Source: Guyparkeria hydrothermalis
GTDB lineage: Bacteria > Pseudomonadota > Gammaproteobacteria > Halothiobacillales > Halothiobacillaceae
Length of the DNA stretch: 64,000 nt
Assembly: GCF_023555375.1 (NCBI RefSeq)
Contig: NZ_JAJSEE010000004.1
Location: forward strand, 186,001 to 250,000
Direction: 5' to 3'
In this document: piece by piece, positions 35,208-44,167 of the stretch
Layout: each line of letters begins with the position of its first letter
How positions within the stretch are numbered: the first letter of the stretch is position 1
Translations under genes and position numbers: made by a program
Notes under the pieces: generated by a model
Told to the model about the DNA's origin: nothing
What the model saw: only the letters and a program-made list of their open reading frames with translations
Database searches by the model: none

Positions 35208-36552
35208 TCCCCGCAGCCGCTTTTGGCCGGCGATCCTCGCGCTCGGCGCCCTGCTGATCTCGGCCACGGCGCGTGCCGAACCGGTCCTGCCGGTCGAGAC
35301 CTGGCAGACCGACAACGGCGCCGAGGTGCTGTTCTATCCCACCGACAGCCTGCCGATGGTCGACGCCCGGGTGATCTTCGATGCCGGCAGTGTGCGCGAC
35401 CCCGCGGGTAAAGGCGGCACGGCCAGCCTGACCGCCTCGTTGCTCGAGGAGGGCACCACCGAACGGGACGCCAAGGCGATTGCCGACGGCTTCGCCCGCG
35501 TCGGGGCCGAGTTTTCCGCCAGCGCCAACCTCGAATCCAGCGCCGTGCGTCTGCGCAGCCTGACCGAGGAGGATTGGCTCTGGCCGGCGGTCGAGCTGAT
35601 GGCCGAGGTCATCGCCAAGCCGGCCTTCAAGGACGAAGACATCCAGCGCGAGCGCGAGCGGCAACTGCGCGGCATCCAGTCCCGCCAGCAATCCCCGCAG
35701 GCGGTCGCGAGCGACGCCCTGCGCAAGGCGGCCTTCGGCGATCACCCCTACGCCCACCCCACCGACGGCACCCGCGAGTCGGTCGAGTCCATTGCCCCCG
35801 ACGATGTGCGGGACTTCCATCGGCAGCGTTTCGTGGCCGCCAATGCCACCGTGGTGATCGTCGGCGATATGGAGGCAGAGCAGGCGCGCCGCCTGGCCGA
35901 TACGCTCACCGACGGCCTGCCCACGGGTGAACCCGCCCCGCCCCTGCCCGAGGTGCCGCCGCTGGAGGAATCCGAGACGCTGCGCATCAACTTCCCCTCG
36001 GAACAGTCGACCGTACTGGTCGCCCTCGACGGCATCCCGCGCAAGCACGAGGACTACCTGCCGCTGTACGTGGGCAACCACATGCTGGGCGGCAGCGGCT
36101 TTGCCTCGCGACTGATGTCCGAGCTGCGCGAGAAGCGCGGGCTGGCCTACAGCACCTACAGCTACCTCATGCCCCTGCGTGCCGGCGGCCGACTGGTGAT
36201 GGGCATCCAGACGCGCAACGACCAGGTCGAGACCGCCCTGTCGCTGATGGACGAGGAACTATCACGTTTCATCGACGAGGGGCCGAGCGACGAGGAACTG
36301 GCCGACAGCCAGGCCAATATCGTCGGTGGCTTTCCCATGCGCCTGAACAGCAACGGCAAGATCGTCGAGCAGATCGGTGCGCTGGCCTTCCTCGACCTGC
36401 CACTCGATTACTTCGACGACTACACCGAGCGCGTCGAGGCGGTCACCGCCGCCGAGATCCGCCAGGCCTTCAACCGGCACGTCGATCCGCAGAAACGTGT
36501 CGTCGTGATCGTCGGCCCCACCGCCGAGGAGGCGGACGGCGAAACCGACTGA
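35197..36552 (+). CDS. M16-family peptidase-like protein, probably non-catalytic partner
   Basis: 451 residues from GTG 35197, with GGAGG nine bases upstream. A signal peptide (MSTDPRSRFWPAILALGALLISATARA) precedes an M16 N-terminal domain. At the position of HxxEH the sequence reads GTASLTASLLEEGTTE, so the zinc ligands are absent. The R/Y pair of the M16 C-terminal domain (GSGFASRLMSELREKRGLAYSTYSY) is kept and may help bind substrate. It is the inert half of a two-subunit protease, as in the many proteobacterial M16 tandem pairs. Confidence 0.92.
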   Translation: MSTDPRSRFWPAILALGALLISATARAEPVLPVETWQTDNGAEVLFYPTDSLPMVDARVIFDAGSVRDPAGKGGTASLTASLLEEGTTERDAKAIADGFARVGAEFSASANLESSAVRLRSLTEEDWLWPAVELMAEVIAKPAFKDEDIQRERERQLRGIQSRQQSPQAVASDALRKAAFGDHPYAHPTDGTRESVESIAPDDVRDFHRQRFVAANATVVIVGDMEAEQARRLADTLTDGLPTGEPAPPLPEVPPLEESETLRINFPSEQSTVLVALDGIPRKHEDYLPLYVGNHMLGGSGFASRLMSELREKRGLAYSTYSYLMPLRAGGRLVMGIQTRNDQVETALSLMDEELSRFIDEGPSDEELADSQANIVGGFPMRLNSNGKIVEQIGALAFLDLPLDYFDDYTERVEAVTAAEIRQAFNRHVDPQKRVVVIVGPTAEEADGETD

Positions 36553-36658
36553 CCTCTCGAGGCGCTCTACGCAATGAGCTTCGCGTGGATAGTCCCTTGG
36601 GATCGTCGATGGGGAACTTGCGATAAGCCTGCCTATCAAACCGGTCATCGGTTGAACA

Positions 36659-36690
36659 TCACGGGCCCGGTACGGCCGGTTGGCCCGTGA
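36659..36690 (+). promoter_or_regulatory. Hairpin in leader of the glycine-zipper gene
   Basis: A 9-bp inverted repeat TCACGGGCC / GGCCCGTGA with a 14-nt loop ends 22 nt before the start codon. There is no T-run; it may stabilise the message or be a protein site. Confidence 0.35.
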
Positions 36691-36712
36691 AACCACTCAC
36701 AGGAGCAAGACC

Positions 36713-37060
36713 ATGACCCACCGCATCCAAACCCTGGGCTTTCGCACGCTGCTCGCTGCCCTGATCCTGCCGACCACCGCCGCGTTCGGCGGCGAACTGC
36801 ACCGTGACGCCGCCATTGGCGGGGCAATCGGTGGCGCACTCGGTGGCGTCGTCGGCGCCGAGGTCGGTGGTCGCGAAGGGGCGATTGTCGGTTCGGGCAT
36901 CGGCGCGGCCGTTGGCACCGGCGTGACCACTCGCAACAGCCGCGATGATCGGTATTACCGTGACGACGGCCACCACGAGCGCCATCGCTACCGCGAGACC
37001 CACGGTCACGGCCATGGGCATTTCTGCCCGCCGGGACAGGCAAAGAAAGGCCGTTGCTGA
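36713..37060 (+). CDS. Glycine-zipper small secreted protein
   Basis: 115 residues. A signal peptide (LGFRTLLAALILPTTAAFGG) precedes a glycine-zipper region AAIGGAIGGALGGVVGAEVGGREGAIVGSGIGAAVG. A charged, His-rich tail ends the protein (YRETHGHGHGHFCPPGQAKKGRC, two Cys). Glycine-zipper domains of this type occur in outer-membrane lipoproteins and small stress proteins. The ATG at 36713 has AGGAG upstream. MITE copy 1 begins 30 nt after the stop. Confidence 0.68.
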   Translation: MTHRIQTLGFRTLLAALILPTTAAFGGELHRDAAIGGAIGGALGGVVGAEVGGREGAIVGSGIGAAVGTGVTTRNSRDDRYYRDDGHHERHRYRETHGHGHGHFCPPGQAKKGRC

Positions 37061-37090
37061 TCCCCTTCCCCTGACGACAAGAAGGCCACC

Positions 37091-37362
37091 TGGGGAAACT
37101 CTGCACGATTCGATGACGTCTCTGCGGGACCTCCAAGGGCCCAGATGCAAGGCGCAGTCCGCCGTGAAGGGCCGTCGCCCTTTACAAGGGCTGCAACGCC
37201 GCAGATGGGCCCTTGGAGGTCCGCCCGAAAGGGGCTCGCGGGTTTGCTCGCACTCGTCGTTGCCGTCCCTCGACGGGCAACGAGCCCGTCTTCGGTCCGG
37301 CGCCTTGATTGCGAGCAAACCCGCGAGCCAGAGATGCCATCGAATCGTACAGAGTTTCCCTA
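37091..37362 (+). repeat. 272-bp MITE-like element, copy 1
   Basis: Ends are imperfect 25-bp inverted repeats (consensus TAGGGAAACTCTGCACGATT; the left TA is TG here). Inside are two long inverted repeats: 17 bp at 37127-37143/37206-37222 (GGACCTCCAAGGGCCCA) and 20 bp at 37233-37252/37310-37329 (GGCTCGCGGGTTTGCTCGCA). No transposase or meaningful ORF is present; frames within it are short arginine-rich shadows. TA at the boundaries suggests a TA target duplication, as for Tc1/mariner-IS630-type elements. Confidence 0.88.
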
Positions 37363-37443
37363 GTGATCGGTGGCCTTCTTTCGTTTCTAGGCTGACGCGT
37401 GACGCGTCAGACGATGGCTGCGGCCCGTCAACGACGAGCCAAA

Positions 37444-37932
37444 CTAGCGCTCCTCATCGCGCGTGTCCCGAACCGAGATGCGTTCGTCCGCCTCGTCACG
37501 ATGCCCGTTGAGCACCTGCTTTGCCGGTGACAGCAGCCGCAGGCTGGCGAAGGTGACGATCGAGAGCAGCAGGGCGATCTCGAAATGATTCCAGGCCACC
37601 GCCACGCCGATCGCCCCGGTGGTCCAGAGGCTGGCCGCCGTGGCCGTGCCCGTGGTGCGATTCTGGCTCTTGAGAATCGCGCCGCCGCCAATGAAGCCCA
37701 TGCCGGTGATGATCCCCTCGAATACCCGCGCCTCGGCGCCGCTGGATTCGAGCACGTTGATGCCGAGCAGCATGTAGGCGCAACTGGCGACCGCAACGAG
37801 CGGAAACGTGCGCAGACCGGCCGAGCGCGAGTGCGTCTCGCGTTCCAGCGCCACCGGCAGGGCCAGCACGTAGGCCGCCGCCAAGTAGGTCAGGTTCCAA
37901 TAGACCGAGGACCAGTCGATATCAAACGGCAT
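37444..37932 (-). CDS. MgtC/SapB-family membrane protein
   Basis: 162 residues starting at MPFDIDWSSVYW, with GGGAG upstream. The N-terminal MgtC domain has four to five spans and the signature ALPVALERETHSRSAGLRTFPLVAVASCAYMLLG, then GFIGGGAILKSQNRTTGTATAASLWTTGAIGVA. MgtC proteins modulate Mg2+ homeostasis, F-ATPase or phosphate uptake; the specific role is unknown here. A longer frame to 37971 lacks a ribosome site. Confidence 0.9.
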   Translation of the reverse strand: MPFDIDWSSVYWNLTYLAAAYVLALPVALERETHSRSAGLRTFPLVAVASCAYMLLGINVLESSGAEARVFEGIITGMGFIGGGAILKSQNRTTGTATAASLWTTGAIGVAVAWNHFEIALLLSIVTFASLRLLSPAKQVLNGHRDEADERISVRDTRDEER

Positions 37933-38052
37933 CCACGAACTCCCTGCCAGCGTATTGGGCCGGACGGCCACTCACCGACCACCCGACTTCCCCGAGGCAT
38001 ACGGCACCGGCGAAGTCGCGCGCGACGTCCCAACAACGGGGACGCCACCGTA

Positions 38053-38583
38053 TCAGAGCGATTCGGCGACCTCTTTTGAATAGTGCTCGAGCAGTTCGTC
38101 GGCCCTGTGCTTCTCGTCCTCGTCACGAGCGTGGACCACCACCGTCCATTCGCCGTGCTTGCTGGCGCCTTGGGTCTCGGCGATCACCGGCTCGTGGTCG
38201 GGACGAATCGAGACCAGTCCCGCGCCCAGCATGCCGATGGCACCACCGACCACCGCGAACACGCCATACACCCAGCCCGGACTCGTCGTGGCCCAATCGA
38301 AACCGGCGCCGACAAACACCCCGGCCAGGATGAGACCGGCGACGGCACCAACCACCGCCAACACGGCATGCGAGCGCAGGATCGTCGAGAAGATCGCGCC
38401 GGAGTCTTTCTCGACCTTGTGAGCCAGCTGCGGGTCGTGGGGATCGACCAAGTCGATCTGGTCCGAGGAAAAACCGGCCTTGGCGGCCAGGGCGTTGGCC
38501 GCATCGCGGGCGCGGGAACCATTGTGGAACACGGCACTGACCTTGTGGGGAAACCGTTCGCTGATGATCTCTGCCTGAGTCAT
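38053..38583 (-). CDS. Stress-type membrane protein with central TM hairpin, paralogue of 38988
   Basis: A 176-residue protein. It has an N-terminal alpha/beta domain (SAVFHNGSRARDAANALAAKAGFSSDQIDLVDP), two membrane spans (AVLAVVGAVAGLILAGVFVGAG; GVFAVVGGAIGMLGAGLVSI) and a C-terminal beta segment (EWTVVVHARDEDEKHRADELLEHYSKE). The shape resembles general stress or YflT-like proteins, but I make no firm family call. The ATG has AGGAGG upstream. It shares about half of its residues with the plus-strand protein at 38988. Confidence 0.7.
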   Translation of the reverse strand: MTQAEIISERFPHKVSAVFHNGSRARDAANALAAKAGFSSDQIDLVDPHDPQLAHKVEKDSGAIFSTILRSHAVLAVVGAVAGLILAGVFVGAGFDWATTSPGWVYGVFAVVGGAIGMLGAGLVSIRPDHEPVIAETQGASKHGEWTVVVHARDEDEKHRADELLEHYSKEVAESL

Positions 38584-38987
38584 GAACCACCTCCTAATCC
38601 AGTTAACGGCCGAATTTCAACCAAAAATCCGTTACCTGTTCATCGGAGTTTTGACGGAGATAATAGTTCATAGAACGCGCACTAAAGCGCAATCGACAGA
38701 TCACTGATCATCCGACGGCCGTCGAACGGCGTGGCTATTCGCGCGGGGGGCTGCCTGAACCGGGAATGCGAAAAGGGATTGGTGTCAGTGCCGCTTGAAG
38801 CGAGTCACCCACTGGTGAAGCTCACATGCAGTCGTGGTGCGCCTCAAGCCGCCACTGATCTCTAGCGTGCAGAGCACTGAACGCCATATGCCCGACGATC
38901 TGAACTACATTCTCCTGTAGGGATCTCATTGACAGGACTCGGGTATTTTCCGATCCCGTTACGGATCGCCACAGAGGAGGGTATGTT
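38584..38987. other. Intergenic region with the decayed 3' end of a chemoreceptor gene
   Basis: About 404 bases. It carries the promoter of the minus-strand stress gene. Near 38790-38827 on the minus strand it holds a remnant that still encodes ELHQWVTRFKRH and a stop, matching the last residues of the chemoreceptor at 39844 ([12 protein letters not shown]). The flanking bases 38735-38790 match those just after the intact gene's stop at about 39790-39843. 38828-38987 should hold the promoter of the next gene; no clear boxes seen. Confidence 0.65.
38790..38827 (-). pseudogene. Remnant: C-terminus of a second chemoreceptor gene
   Basis: The last 12 codons and stop of a methyl-accepting chemotaxis protein, out of context. 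The rest of that copy is partly at 39558-39787. Confidence 0.7.
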
Positions 38988-39557
38988 ATGGACCCTGCAG
39001 AAATCATTTCCGAACGTTTCCCGCACGTGGTCGACGCCGTATTCCATGACGAGCGCCGCGCCCGTGAAGCCGCAAGCGCCCTGGCCACCAAGGCCGGGCT
39101 ATCCAACGAACATATCCACGTGGTCGAGCCGGACGACCCCCAGCGGGCGGAGCAGCTGGATCCGGAGCCGTCCGAGATTTCCCGGACCCTACTTCGTTCC
39201 AATGCCGCGCTCGGCGTGATCGGTGCCGTCGTCGGCCTGATAGTCGCCGGCATCCTGATCGGCGCCGGTTTCGATTGGGCCACGGCGAGCCCGGGCTGGG
39301 TCTATGGAATTCTCGCCGTGGTCGGCGGCCTGTTCGGCATGCTGAGTGCCGGTATCGTGTCCGTTCGACTGGATCATGAGCGTGTGCTCGCGGACACCCG
39401 CGACGCATCAACGCACGGCGAGTGGACGGTCGTCGCCCATGCCCATAACGAGGACGAGAAGCACCGCGTTAGCGAGCTCCTCAAGGAGTACTCCGGGACA
39501 GTCACCCAATCAAGGCCGGCCGAGCCAAGCAGCCCCAGCACCCCGAGCACATCCTGA
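38988..39557 (+). CDS. Stress-type membrane protein with central TM hairpin (paralogue of 38053), C-terminus extended
   Basis: 189 residues with the same plan as the protein at 38053: a cytosolic domain (DAVFHDERRAREAASALATKAGLSNEHIHVVEPDDP), two spans, then EWTVVAHAHNEDEKHRVSELLKEYSG. The paralogue ends near here, but this one continues with TVTQSRPAEPSSPSTPSTS. That tail is read antisense through the chemoreceptor remnant at 39500-39557, so the tail looks newly acquired. A GAGGAG site precedes the ATG. The two genes are only about 400 nt apart and face away from each other. Confidence 0.68.
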   Translation: MDPAEIISERFPHVVDAVFHDERRAREAASALATKAGLSNEHIHVVEPDDPQRAEQLDPEPSEISRTLLRSNAALGVIGAVVGLIVAGILIGAGFDWATASPGWVYGILAVVGGLFGMLSAGIVSVRLDHERVLADTRDASTHGEWTVVAHAHNEDEKHRVSELLKEYSGTVTQSRPAEPSSPSTPSTS

Positions 39558-39787
39558 CTAGGCGGCTGGAAACGACGCGCCCGATAGCCTCGCTGATAGA
39601 TACGCCGATAGAGCCGGTCGGCCCGCCGCACATCCTCGTGTGACGGGCAGGCTAGGACCGCCTCCTAACCGAACACCTTGCCGTGTTCGGTCATCGGGGT
39701 GTCATGCGCATCGACCCAGCCATAGCCTCCGTGCTTCCTCCGGCTCTTCACCGGACCCATTCAGGGAACGTCCTATGGCTGTCGGAC
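39500..39787 (-). pseudogene. Remnant: central part of a second PAS chemoreceptor gene
   Basis: The minus strand encodes segments that match residues about 75-170 of the intact chemoreceptor: WVDAHDTPMTEHGKVFG, then a TAG, then CPSHEDVRRADRLYRRIYQR and GYRARRF and SQDVLG. There are in-frame stops at the counterpart of Trp (TGG to TGA) and of Tyr (TAG). It is therefore a decayed tandem copy. Confidence 0.8.
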
Positions 39788-39843
39788 GGATGACAAGTCG
39801 CGCAGGGGCTACCTGAACCGAGAAGGCGGAAAGGGACGGGTTG

Positions 39844-41400
39844 TCAGTGGCGCTTGAAGCGGGTGACCAGCTCGTGAAGCTCGGCGGCAATGCGCTCGAG
39901 ATCGTGAATCTTGTCCTCGGCCGCGGCCGACTGGTCGAGGCTGGAATTGGCGAGATCGGAGATGTTGTGCACCTGGCGATCGATCTCGTCGGAGACGGTG
40001 GCCTGCTCCTCGACCGCAGCGGCCATCGAGGTGGCCATGTCGCGTATCTGCGCCACCGCCTCGGCCACGCCATTGAGCATTTCCTCGGATTCGCGCACGC
40101 GATCAACCCCGGCGGTGGCCGCCTCGCGACCGCGGCGGGCGACGGCCACGGATTCCTCGGCCTGTTGCGTCAGGGTGGCGATGATCTCGTGGATATCGCG
40201 CGTTGACTCCTGCGTGCGGCGGGCCAGATCCCGTACCTCCTCGGCCACCACGGAAAAGCCGCGGCCGTGTTCGCCGGCGCGCGCCGCCTCGATGGCCGCG
40301 TTCAAGGCCAGCAGGTTGGTCTGCTGGGCGATCTGGTCGATGATGCCGGCGGCACTGGCGATCGCGCCGGTCTGGTTCGAGACCCCTTCCACCGACTCGC
40401 CGATGGCGTTGACCGTCTCCTGCAGGTCGACGATCGACTCGCGCGTGCGGGTGGACAGCCCCCGCCCTTCCTCGACCAGTTCCTGCGAGCGATTGGCCTC
40501 GTCGGCGGTGCGCTGGACGTGCTCGGAGACGTCGTTGATGGTGGTCGACATCTCGTGCATGGCCGCCGCGACCTGCTCGGTCTCTGCCTGCTGGCGCGCG
40601 ATCTCCTCCTTGGCCTGGGTCGAGAGATCGAGGCTCACCGACGATTGGCGGCTGACCTGGTCCGAGGCATCCTCGATCCGGGTGAGCACGGTGATCATCC
40701 GCGCCTGCTCGCTCTTGATTGAGACCTTCAGTCGCCCCAACAGCCCCACGTCGCCGGTGTAGGACTCCACCGCCAGCGGGTGGCTGAAGGCATTGGGCAT
40801 CTGCTCGTTCAGCGCCGAGATCAGGCGCCGCTCGCGCAGGCGCCCCATCAGCCCGAATGCGAGCCCCGTGCCCGCCAGGGCAAGCAACGCCGCCGCGCCA
40901 AGACCGCCCAGCCACAGGCCGGCCGCGGCGCACAGCCCCGTCGCACCGACGACGTCCTGGGCATGCAGGCGAAAGCGCCGCACCCGATACCCGCGCTGGT
41001 TGATGCGACGGTACAGGCGCTCGGCACGCTGAACGTCCTCGCGTGACGGACAGGAGCGTACCGACTCATAGCCGACCACCTCGCCGTGCTCGGTGATCGG
41101 GGTGACGTAGGCATCCACCCAGTAGAAATCGCCGTTCTTCGAGCGGTTCTTCACCAGCCCCATCCACGGTTGGCCCGCCTTGAGATGGCTCCACATCACC
41201 TCGTAGGCCAGCGGCGGCATGTCAGGATGGCGCACGATGTTGTGGGGCTGCCCGATCAGCTCGTCGCGAGAAAAGCCGCTGATCGCCTCGAAGGCGTCGT
41301 TGCAATGCGTGATGCGCCCCTTGAGATCGGTGGTCGAAACCAGACGCTCGCCGGGGGCGAAGGTACGTTCGGTGTCGGTGACGGGGAGGTTCTTGCGCAT
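39844..41400 (-). CDS. PAS-containing methyl-accepting chemotaxis protein (Aer-like)
   Basis: 518 residues. The N-terminal PAS domain (residues about 15-115) has [47 protein letters not shown], typical of Aer-type energy taxis receptors. A short hydrophobic hairpin near 165-195 anchors it ([29 protein letters not shown]). Then come a HAMP-like stretch and the signalling domain, with the hairpin tip segment [47 protein letters not shown]. The C-terminus lacks a CheR-tether pentapeptide. Residues before the PAS do not form a periplasmic domain, so it senses an intracellular redox or energy cue. It has a divergent, decayed copy next to it. Confidence 0.93.
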   Translation of the reverse strand: MRKNLPVTDTERTFAPGERLVSTTDLKGRITHCNDAFEAISGFSRDELIGQPHNIVRHPDMPPLAYEVMWSHLKAGQPWMGLVKNRSKNGDFYWVDAYVTPITEHGEVVGYESVRSCPSREDVQRAERLYRRINQRGYRVRRFRLHAQDVVGATGLCAAAGLWLGGLGAAALLALAGTGLAFGLMGRLRERRLISALNEQMPNAFSHPLAVESYTGDVGLLGRLKVSIKSEQARMITVLTRIEDASDQVSRQSSVSLDLSTQAKEEIARQQAETEQVAAAMHEMSTTINDVSEHVQRTADEANRSQELVEEGRGLSTRTRESIVDLQETVNAIGESVEGVSNQTGAIASAAGIIDQIAQQTNLLALNAAIEAARAGEHGRGFSVVAEEVRDLARRTQESTRDIHEIIATLTQQAEESVAVARRGREAATAGVDRVRESEEMLNGVAEAVAQIRDMATSMAAAVEEQATVSDEIDRQVHNISDLANSSLDQSAAAEDKIHDLERIAAELHELVTRFKRH

Positions 41401-41492
41401 GGGTCAGGCTTTTCTCGGTAAGGCGGTAGTGAGGATCGGGACAGTGGGAGCAGTGGCACACGATGGCATCATATATGCCTGCGCGCATTAAT

Positions 41493-41520
41493 GGTATCGG
41501 GCCGCCTGGCCAAACGTTAG
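41493..41520 (-). promoter_or_regulatory. Possible FliA (sigma28) promoter for the chemoreceptor
   Basis: The minus strand has TAACGTTT and CCCGATAC, close to TAAAGTTT and GCCGATAA but with a spacer one base short. It ends about 90 nt upstream of the chemoreceptor ATG. Confidence 0.3.
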
Positions 41521-41561
41521 TGATTCCGGCGGATTTATCCCGACAAGGCACGCTCCACTAT

Positions 41562-41833
41562 TAAGGAAACTCTGCACGATTCGATGACGTCTCTGCGGGA
41601 CCTCCAAGGGCCCAGATGCAAGGCGCAGTCCGCCATGAAGGGCCGTCGCCCTTTACAAGGTCTGCAACGCCGCAGATGGGCCCTTGGAGGCCCGCCCCGA
41701 CGGGGCTCGCGGGTTTGCCCGCACTCGGCGTTGCCGTCCCTCGACGGGCAATGAGCCCGTCTTCGGTCCGGCGTCTTGATTGCGAACAAACCCGCGAGCC
41801 AGAGATGCCATCGAATCGTGCAGAGTTTCCTTA
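41562..41833 (+). repeat. 272-bp MITE-like element, copy 2
   Basis: Same length, orientation and internal layout as copy 1, with intact TA at both ends (TAAGGAAAC...GTTTCCTTA). The internal 20-bp arm has picked up mismatches. The element lies between the chemoreceptor and the PLD gene. Confidence 0.9.
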
Positions 41834-42061
41834 GGCAGGCGATGGATTATCGCGAGGGGCGCGATTGTGCCAGTCGGGCCAGACCAATGCACCTATTTGG
41901 CGCAACGGATGGAACCCCGCTCCCGGCCACGCCTCCAATCACCGATCAACCGGTCGTAGAGGCCCGATGGGCGAGCAGATGACGCCGGGGTGACATTCGT
42001 GGAATCATCGACGGGTCGAGCCACGATCAGCCCGCAATGATCAGGCAGGGAGGATCCGCGA
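41834..42061. other. Intergenic stretch before the PLD gene
   Basis: 228 bases. No ORF, repeat or recognisable promoter pair was found beyond an AGGGAGG ribosome site at its end. Confidence 0.5.
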
Positions 42062-43636
42062 TTGATCACGCATTGGCTCAAGGAAATGCCCGTTTGGCGA
42101 GCGCTGCCGGCCCTCGGGATGGTGCTGCTGCTCGCCGGCTGCGCCCTGCCGCCGCTGGAGGGTCGGCACGTCAGCACGGCCATCCAGCCGGCCGAGGCGC
42201 GTGCCACGCCCCTGGGCGACGCGTTGGCCCCGCAAAAGGCCGCCCACCCGGGACTGACCGGCGTCTACCTGCTCTCGGACCCGGCGATAACCTTCGCCGC
42301 CTGGACCCATCTCGCCCGCACCGCCCAGCGCAGCCTCGATCTGCAGTACTACATCTGGTACGCGGACCGCTCCGGCACCCTCTTGCTGCGCGAACTGCTG
42401 GATGCCGCCAACCGGGGCGTGCGCGTGCGGTTGCTGCTCGACGATCAGGGCACCCGCCAGCTCGACACCCAGCTTGCCGCCCTGCACGCCCACCCCAACA
42501 TCGCCGTGCGGCTGTTCAATCCCTTCATGACGCGCGACGCGCGCTGGCTCGGCTTTCTCACCGACTTCGATCGCGCCAATCGCCGCATGCACAACAAGGT
42601 GATCATCGCCGACAACCAGGCCCTGATCAGCGGCGGGCGCAACATCGGCGACAGCTACTTCGGCGCCACCGAGGGCTTCCTGTTCTCGGACCTCGACATC
42701 CTCGCGGTGGGGTCGGTGGTCGACGAGGTCTCGCTCGGGTTCGACCGTTACTGGCAAAGCGACTCGGCCTACCCGGTGCATCGCATCCTGCCCGTGCCGG
42801 ACGAGCCAACCGTGAACCGGGTGCGCGAGACCCTGGACTTCGAGGCCGACGCCATCGCCCTCGACCCGCAGGCCGGCGAGCTCATGGTGGCCGTGCGCGA
42901 AAACTACGTCATCGGCCAGTTGCTCAACGGGGAGCTGAGCCTCGAATGGGCGCCCACCCGGCTGGTGATCGACCCGCCGACCAAGGGCCTGGGCGAACAC
43001 GACCCCAACGACCTGCTCACGCTCTCGCTGCGCGATCAGCTGCGCCCGCCGCTCCGCTCGATCGACATCATCTCCTCGTTCTTTGTCCCCACCCCGACGC
43101 TGACCGAGGACCTGGCCACGCTGGCCCGTCGTGGCGTGCGCGTGCGCGTGCTGACCAACTCCCTGGATGCCACCGACATGGCCCCGGCGCACACCGGCTA
43201 CGCGCGCTATCGCAAACCGCTGCTCGAGGCGGGAGTGGAGCTCTACGAGATGCGTCGGGTGGCCGAGGAAGACCCGCGTCCCGAGGGCGCCGGCCCGTTC
43301 GGCAGCCCGGCGACCACCCTGCACGCCAAGGCGGTGGTGATCGACGACCGACAGGTCTTCATCGGCTCCTACAACGTCGACCCCCGTTCGGTGCTGCTCA
43401 ACACCGAACTGGGTTTCGTCATCGACAGCCCCGACCTCGCCCGCGCCATTAGCCACACCTTCGAGATGCACGTGCCCACCAGCGCCTATCGGCTGGTGCT
43501 GGAAGACGGCGAGATCCGCTGGATCGAACGGACCGACGACGGGCTCACCCGGCACACGCGGGAGCCTGGCGCCGGCGCAATCAAGCGCGGCATGACCTGG
43601 TTCTTCTCGCTGATGCCGATCGAGTGGCTGCTGTAA
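42062..43636 (+). CDS. Phospholipase D / cardiolipin-synthase-like lipoprotein
   Basis: A 524-residue PLD superfamily protein. It has two HxKxxxxD motifs, HNKVIIADNQALISGGRN and HAKAVVIDDRQVFIGSYN, each followed by the conserved G-S/G-N. An N-terminal lipoprotein signal (ALPALGMVLLLAGCALPPL, lipobox LLAGC) puts it in the periplasm. Proteins with this architecture transfer or hydrolyse phosphatidyl groups (ClsC-like). I start at TTG 42062 because AGGGAGG lies 10 bases upstream; ATG 42086 (MPVWRAL) has a closer AAGGA and is an alternative. The gene stands alone; MITE copy 2 lies about 230 nt upstream. Confidence 0.92.
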   Translation: MITHWLKEMPVWRALPALGMVLLLAGCALPPLEGRHVSTAIQPAEARATPLGDALAPQKAAHPGLTGVYLLSDPAITFAAWTHLARTAQRSLDLQYYIWYADRSGTLLLRELLDAANRGVRVRLLLDDQGTRQLDTQLAALHAHPNIAVRLFNPFMTRDARWLGFLTDFDRANRRMHNKVIIADNQALISGGRNIGDSYFGATEGFLFSDLDILAVGSVVDEVSLGFDRYWQSDSAYPVHRILPVPDEPTVNRVRETLDFEADAIALDPQAGELMVAVRENYVIGQLLNGELSLEWAPTRLVIDPPTKGLGEHDPNDLLTLSLRDQLRPPLRSIDIISSFFVPTPTLTEDLATLARRGVRVRVLTNSLDATDMAPAHTGYARYRKPLLEAGVELYEMRRVAEEDPRPEGAGPFGSPATTLHAKAVVIDDRQVFIGSYNVDPRSVLLNTELGFVIDSPDLARAISHTFEMHVPTSAYRLVLEDGEIRWIERTDDGLTRHTREPGAGAIKRGMTWFFSLMPIEWLL

Positions 43637-43654
43637 GCCCCACCGCAAACGCGT

Positions 43655-44167
43655 CTAGCGCGAACGGGCAAGTAGGTGGTAGGGGCCGGGATGGCCGTCA
43701 CGCCCGGATTCGACCAGCGCGATGGTCTCGGCGAACCAGTGGATGGGCGGCTCGATGGTCGCGCCGCCGGGCGCATGGGCGAAGCGCCGCAGGGTGACGT
43801 GCGGGACGAACGGACGGTCGTCCGTCTCCACCCCGCAGGCGAGACACAGGCCGCGCGCCTCGGCGGCCAGGCGGGCCAAGGCCGGCGGGACGCGGGACGG
43901 CCCCAGCCAGGCCACCCGTGGCCCGGCGAAATGCCCCAGGCGATCGAGCAGGATCGGGATGGGGTCGGCGGGCAGGCTGGCGAGTCGCTCGGCCAGGCAG
44001 TCGGCCTGCCAGGCCTCGATGGTGCCGGGGAACGCCAGGGTCAGGTGCAAGTGGGCCCGCGGCACCGGGCGGCCACCGCCGTCGAGACCTCGACCGAGGT
44101 GATGCAGTGCCGCGCGGGTGGCGTCATCCGGCCACAGGGCGAGAAACACCCGCCTTTGCGCGGTCAC
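43655..44167 (-). CDS. thpR: RNA 2',3'-cyclic phosphodiesterase (ThpR/LigT family)
   Basis: A 170-residue 2H phosphoesterase with both HxT motifs ([10 protein letters not shown] and [12 protein letters not shown]). Family members hydrolyse 2',3'-cyclic phosphate ends of RNA and tRNA fragments. The start overlaps the LLM gene's stop by 4 nt (ATGA), so the two are probably co-translated. Length is typical (170-190 aa). Confidence 0.93.
   Translation of the reverse strand: MTAQRRVFLALWPDDATRAALHHLGRGLDGGGRPVPRAHLHLTLAFPGTIEAWQADCLAERLASLPADPIPILLDRLGHFAGPRVAWLGPSRVPPALARLAAEARGLCLACGVETDDRPFVPHVTLRRFAHAPGGATIEPPIHWFAETIALVESGRDGHPGPYHLLARSR

Noticed and set aside
37145-37363. Short frames inside the MITE copies (also at 41616 and 58216)
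   Set aside because: They lie in hairpin-rich repeat DNA, lack ribosome sites and match no protein.
39702-40106. A minus-strand frame across the 3' end of the chemoreceptor
   Set aside because: It is an out-of-frame reading of the chemoreceptor and the adjoining remnant, with no family match.
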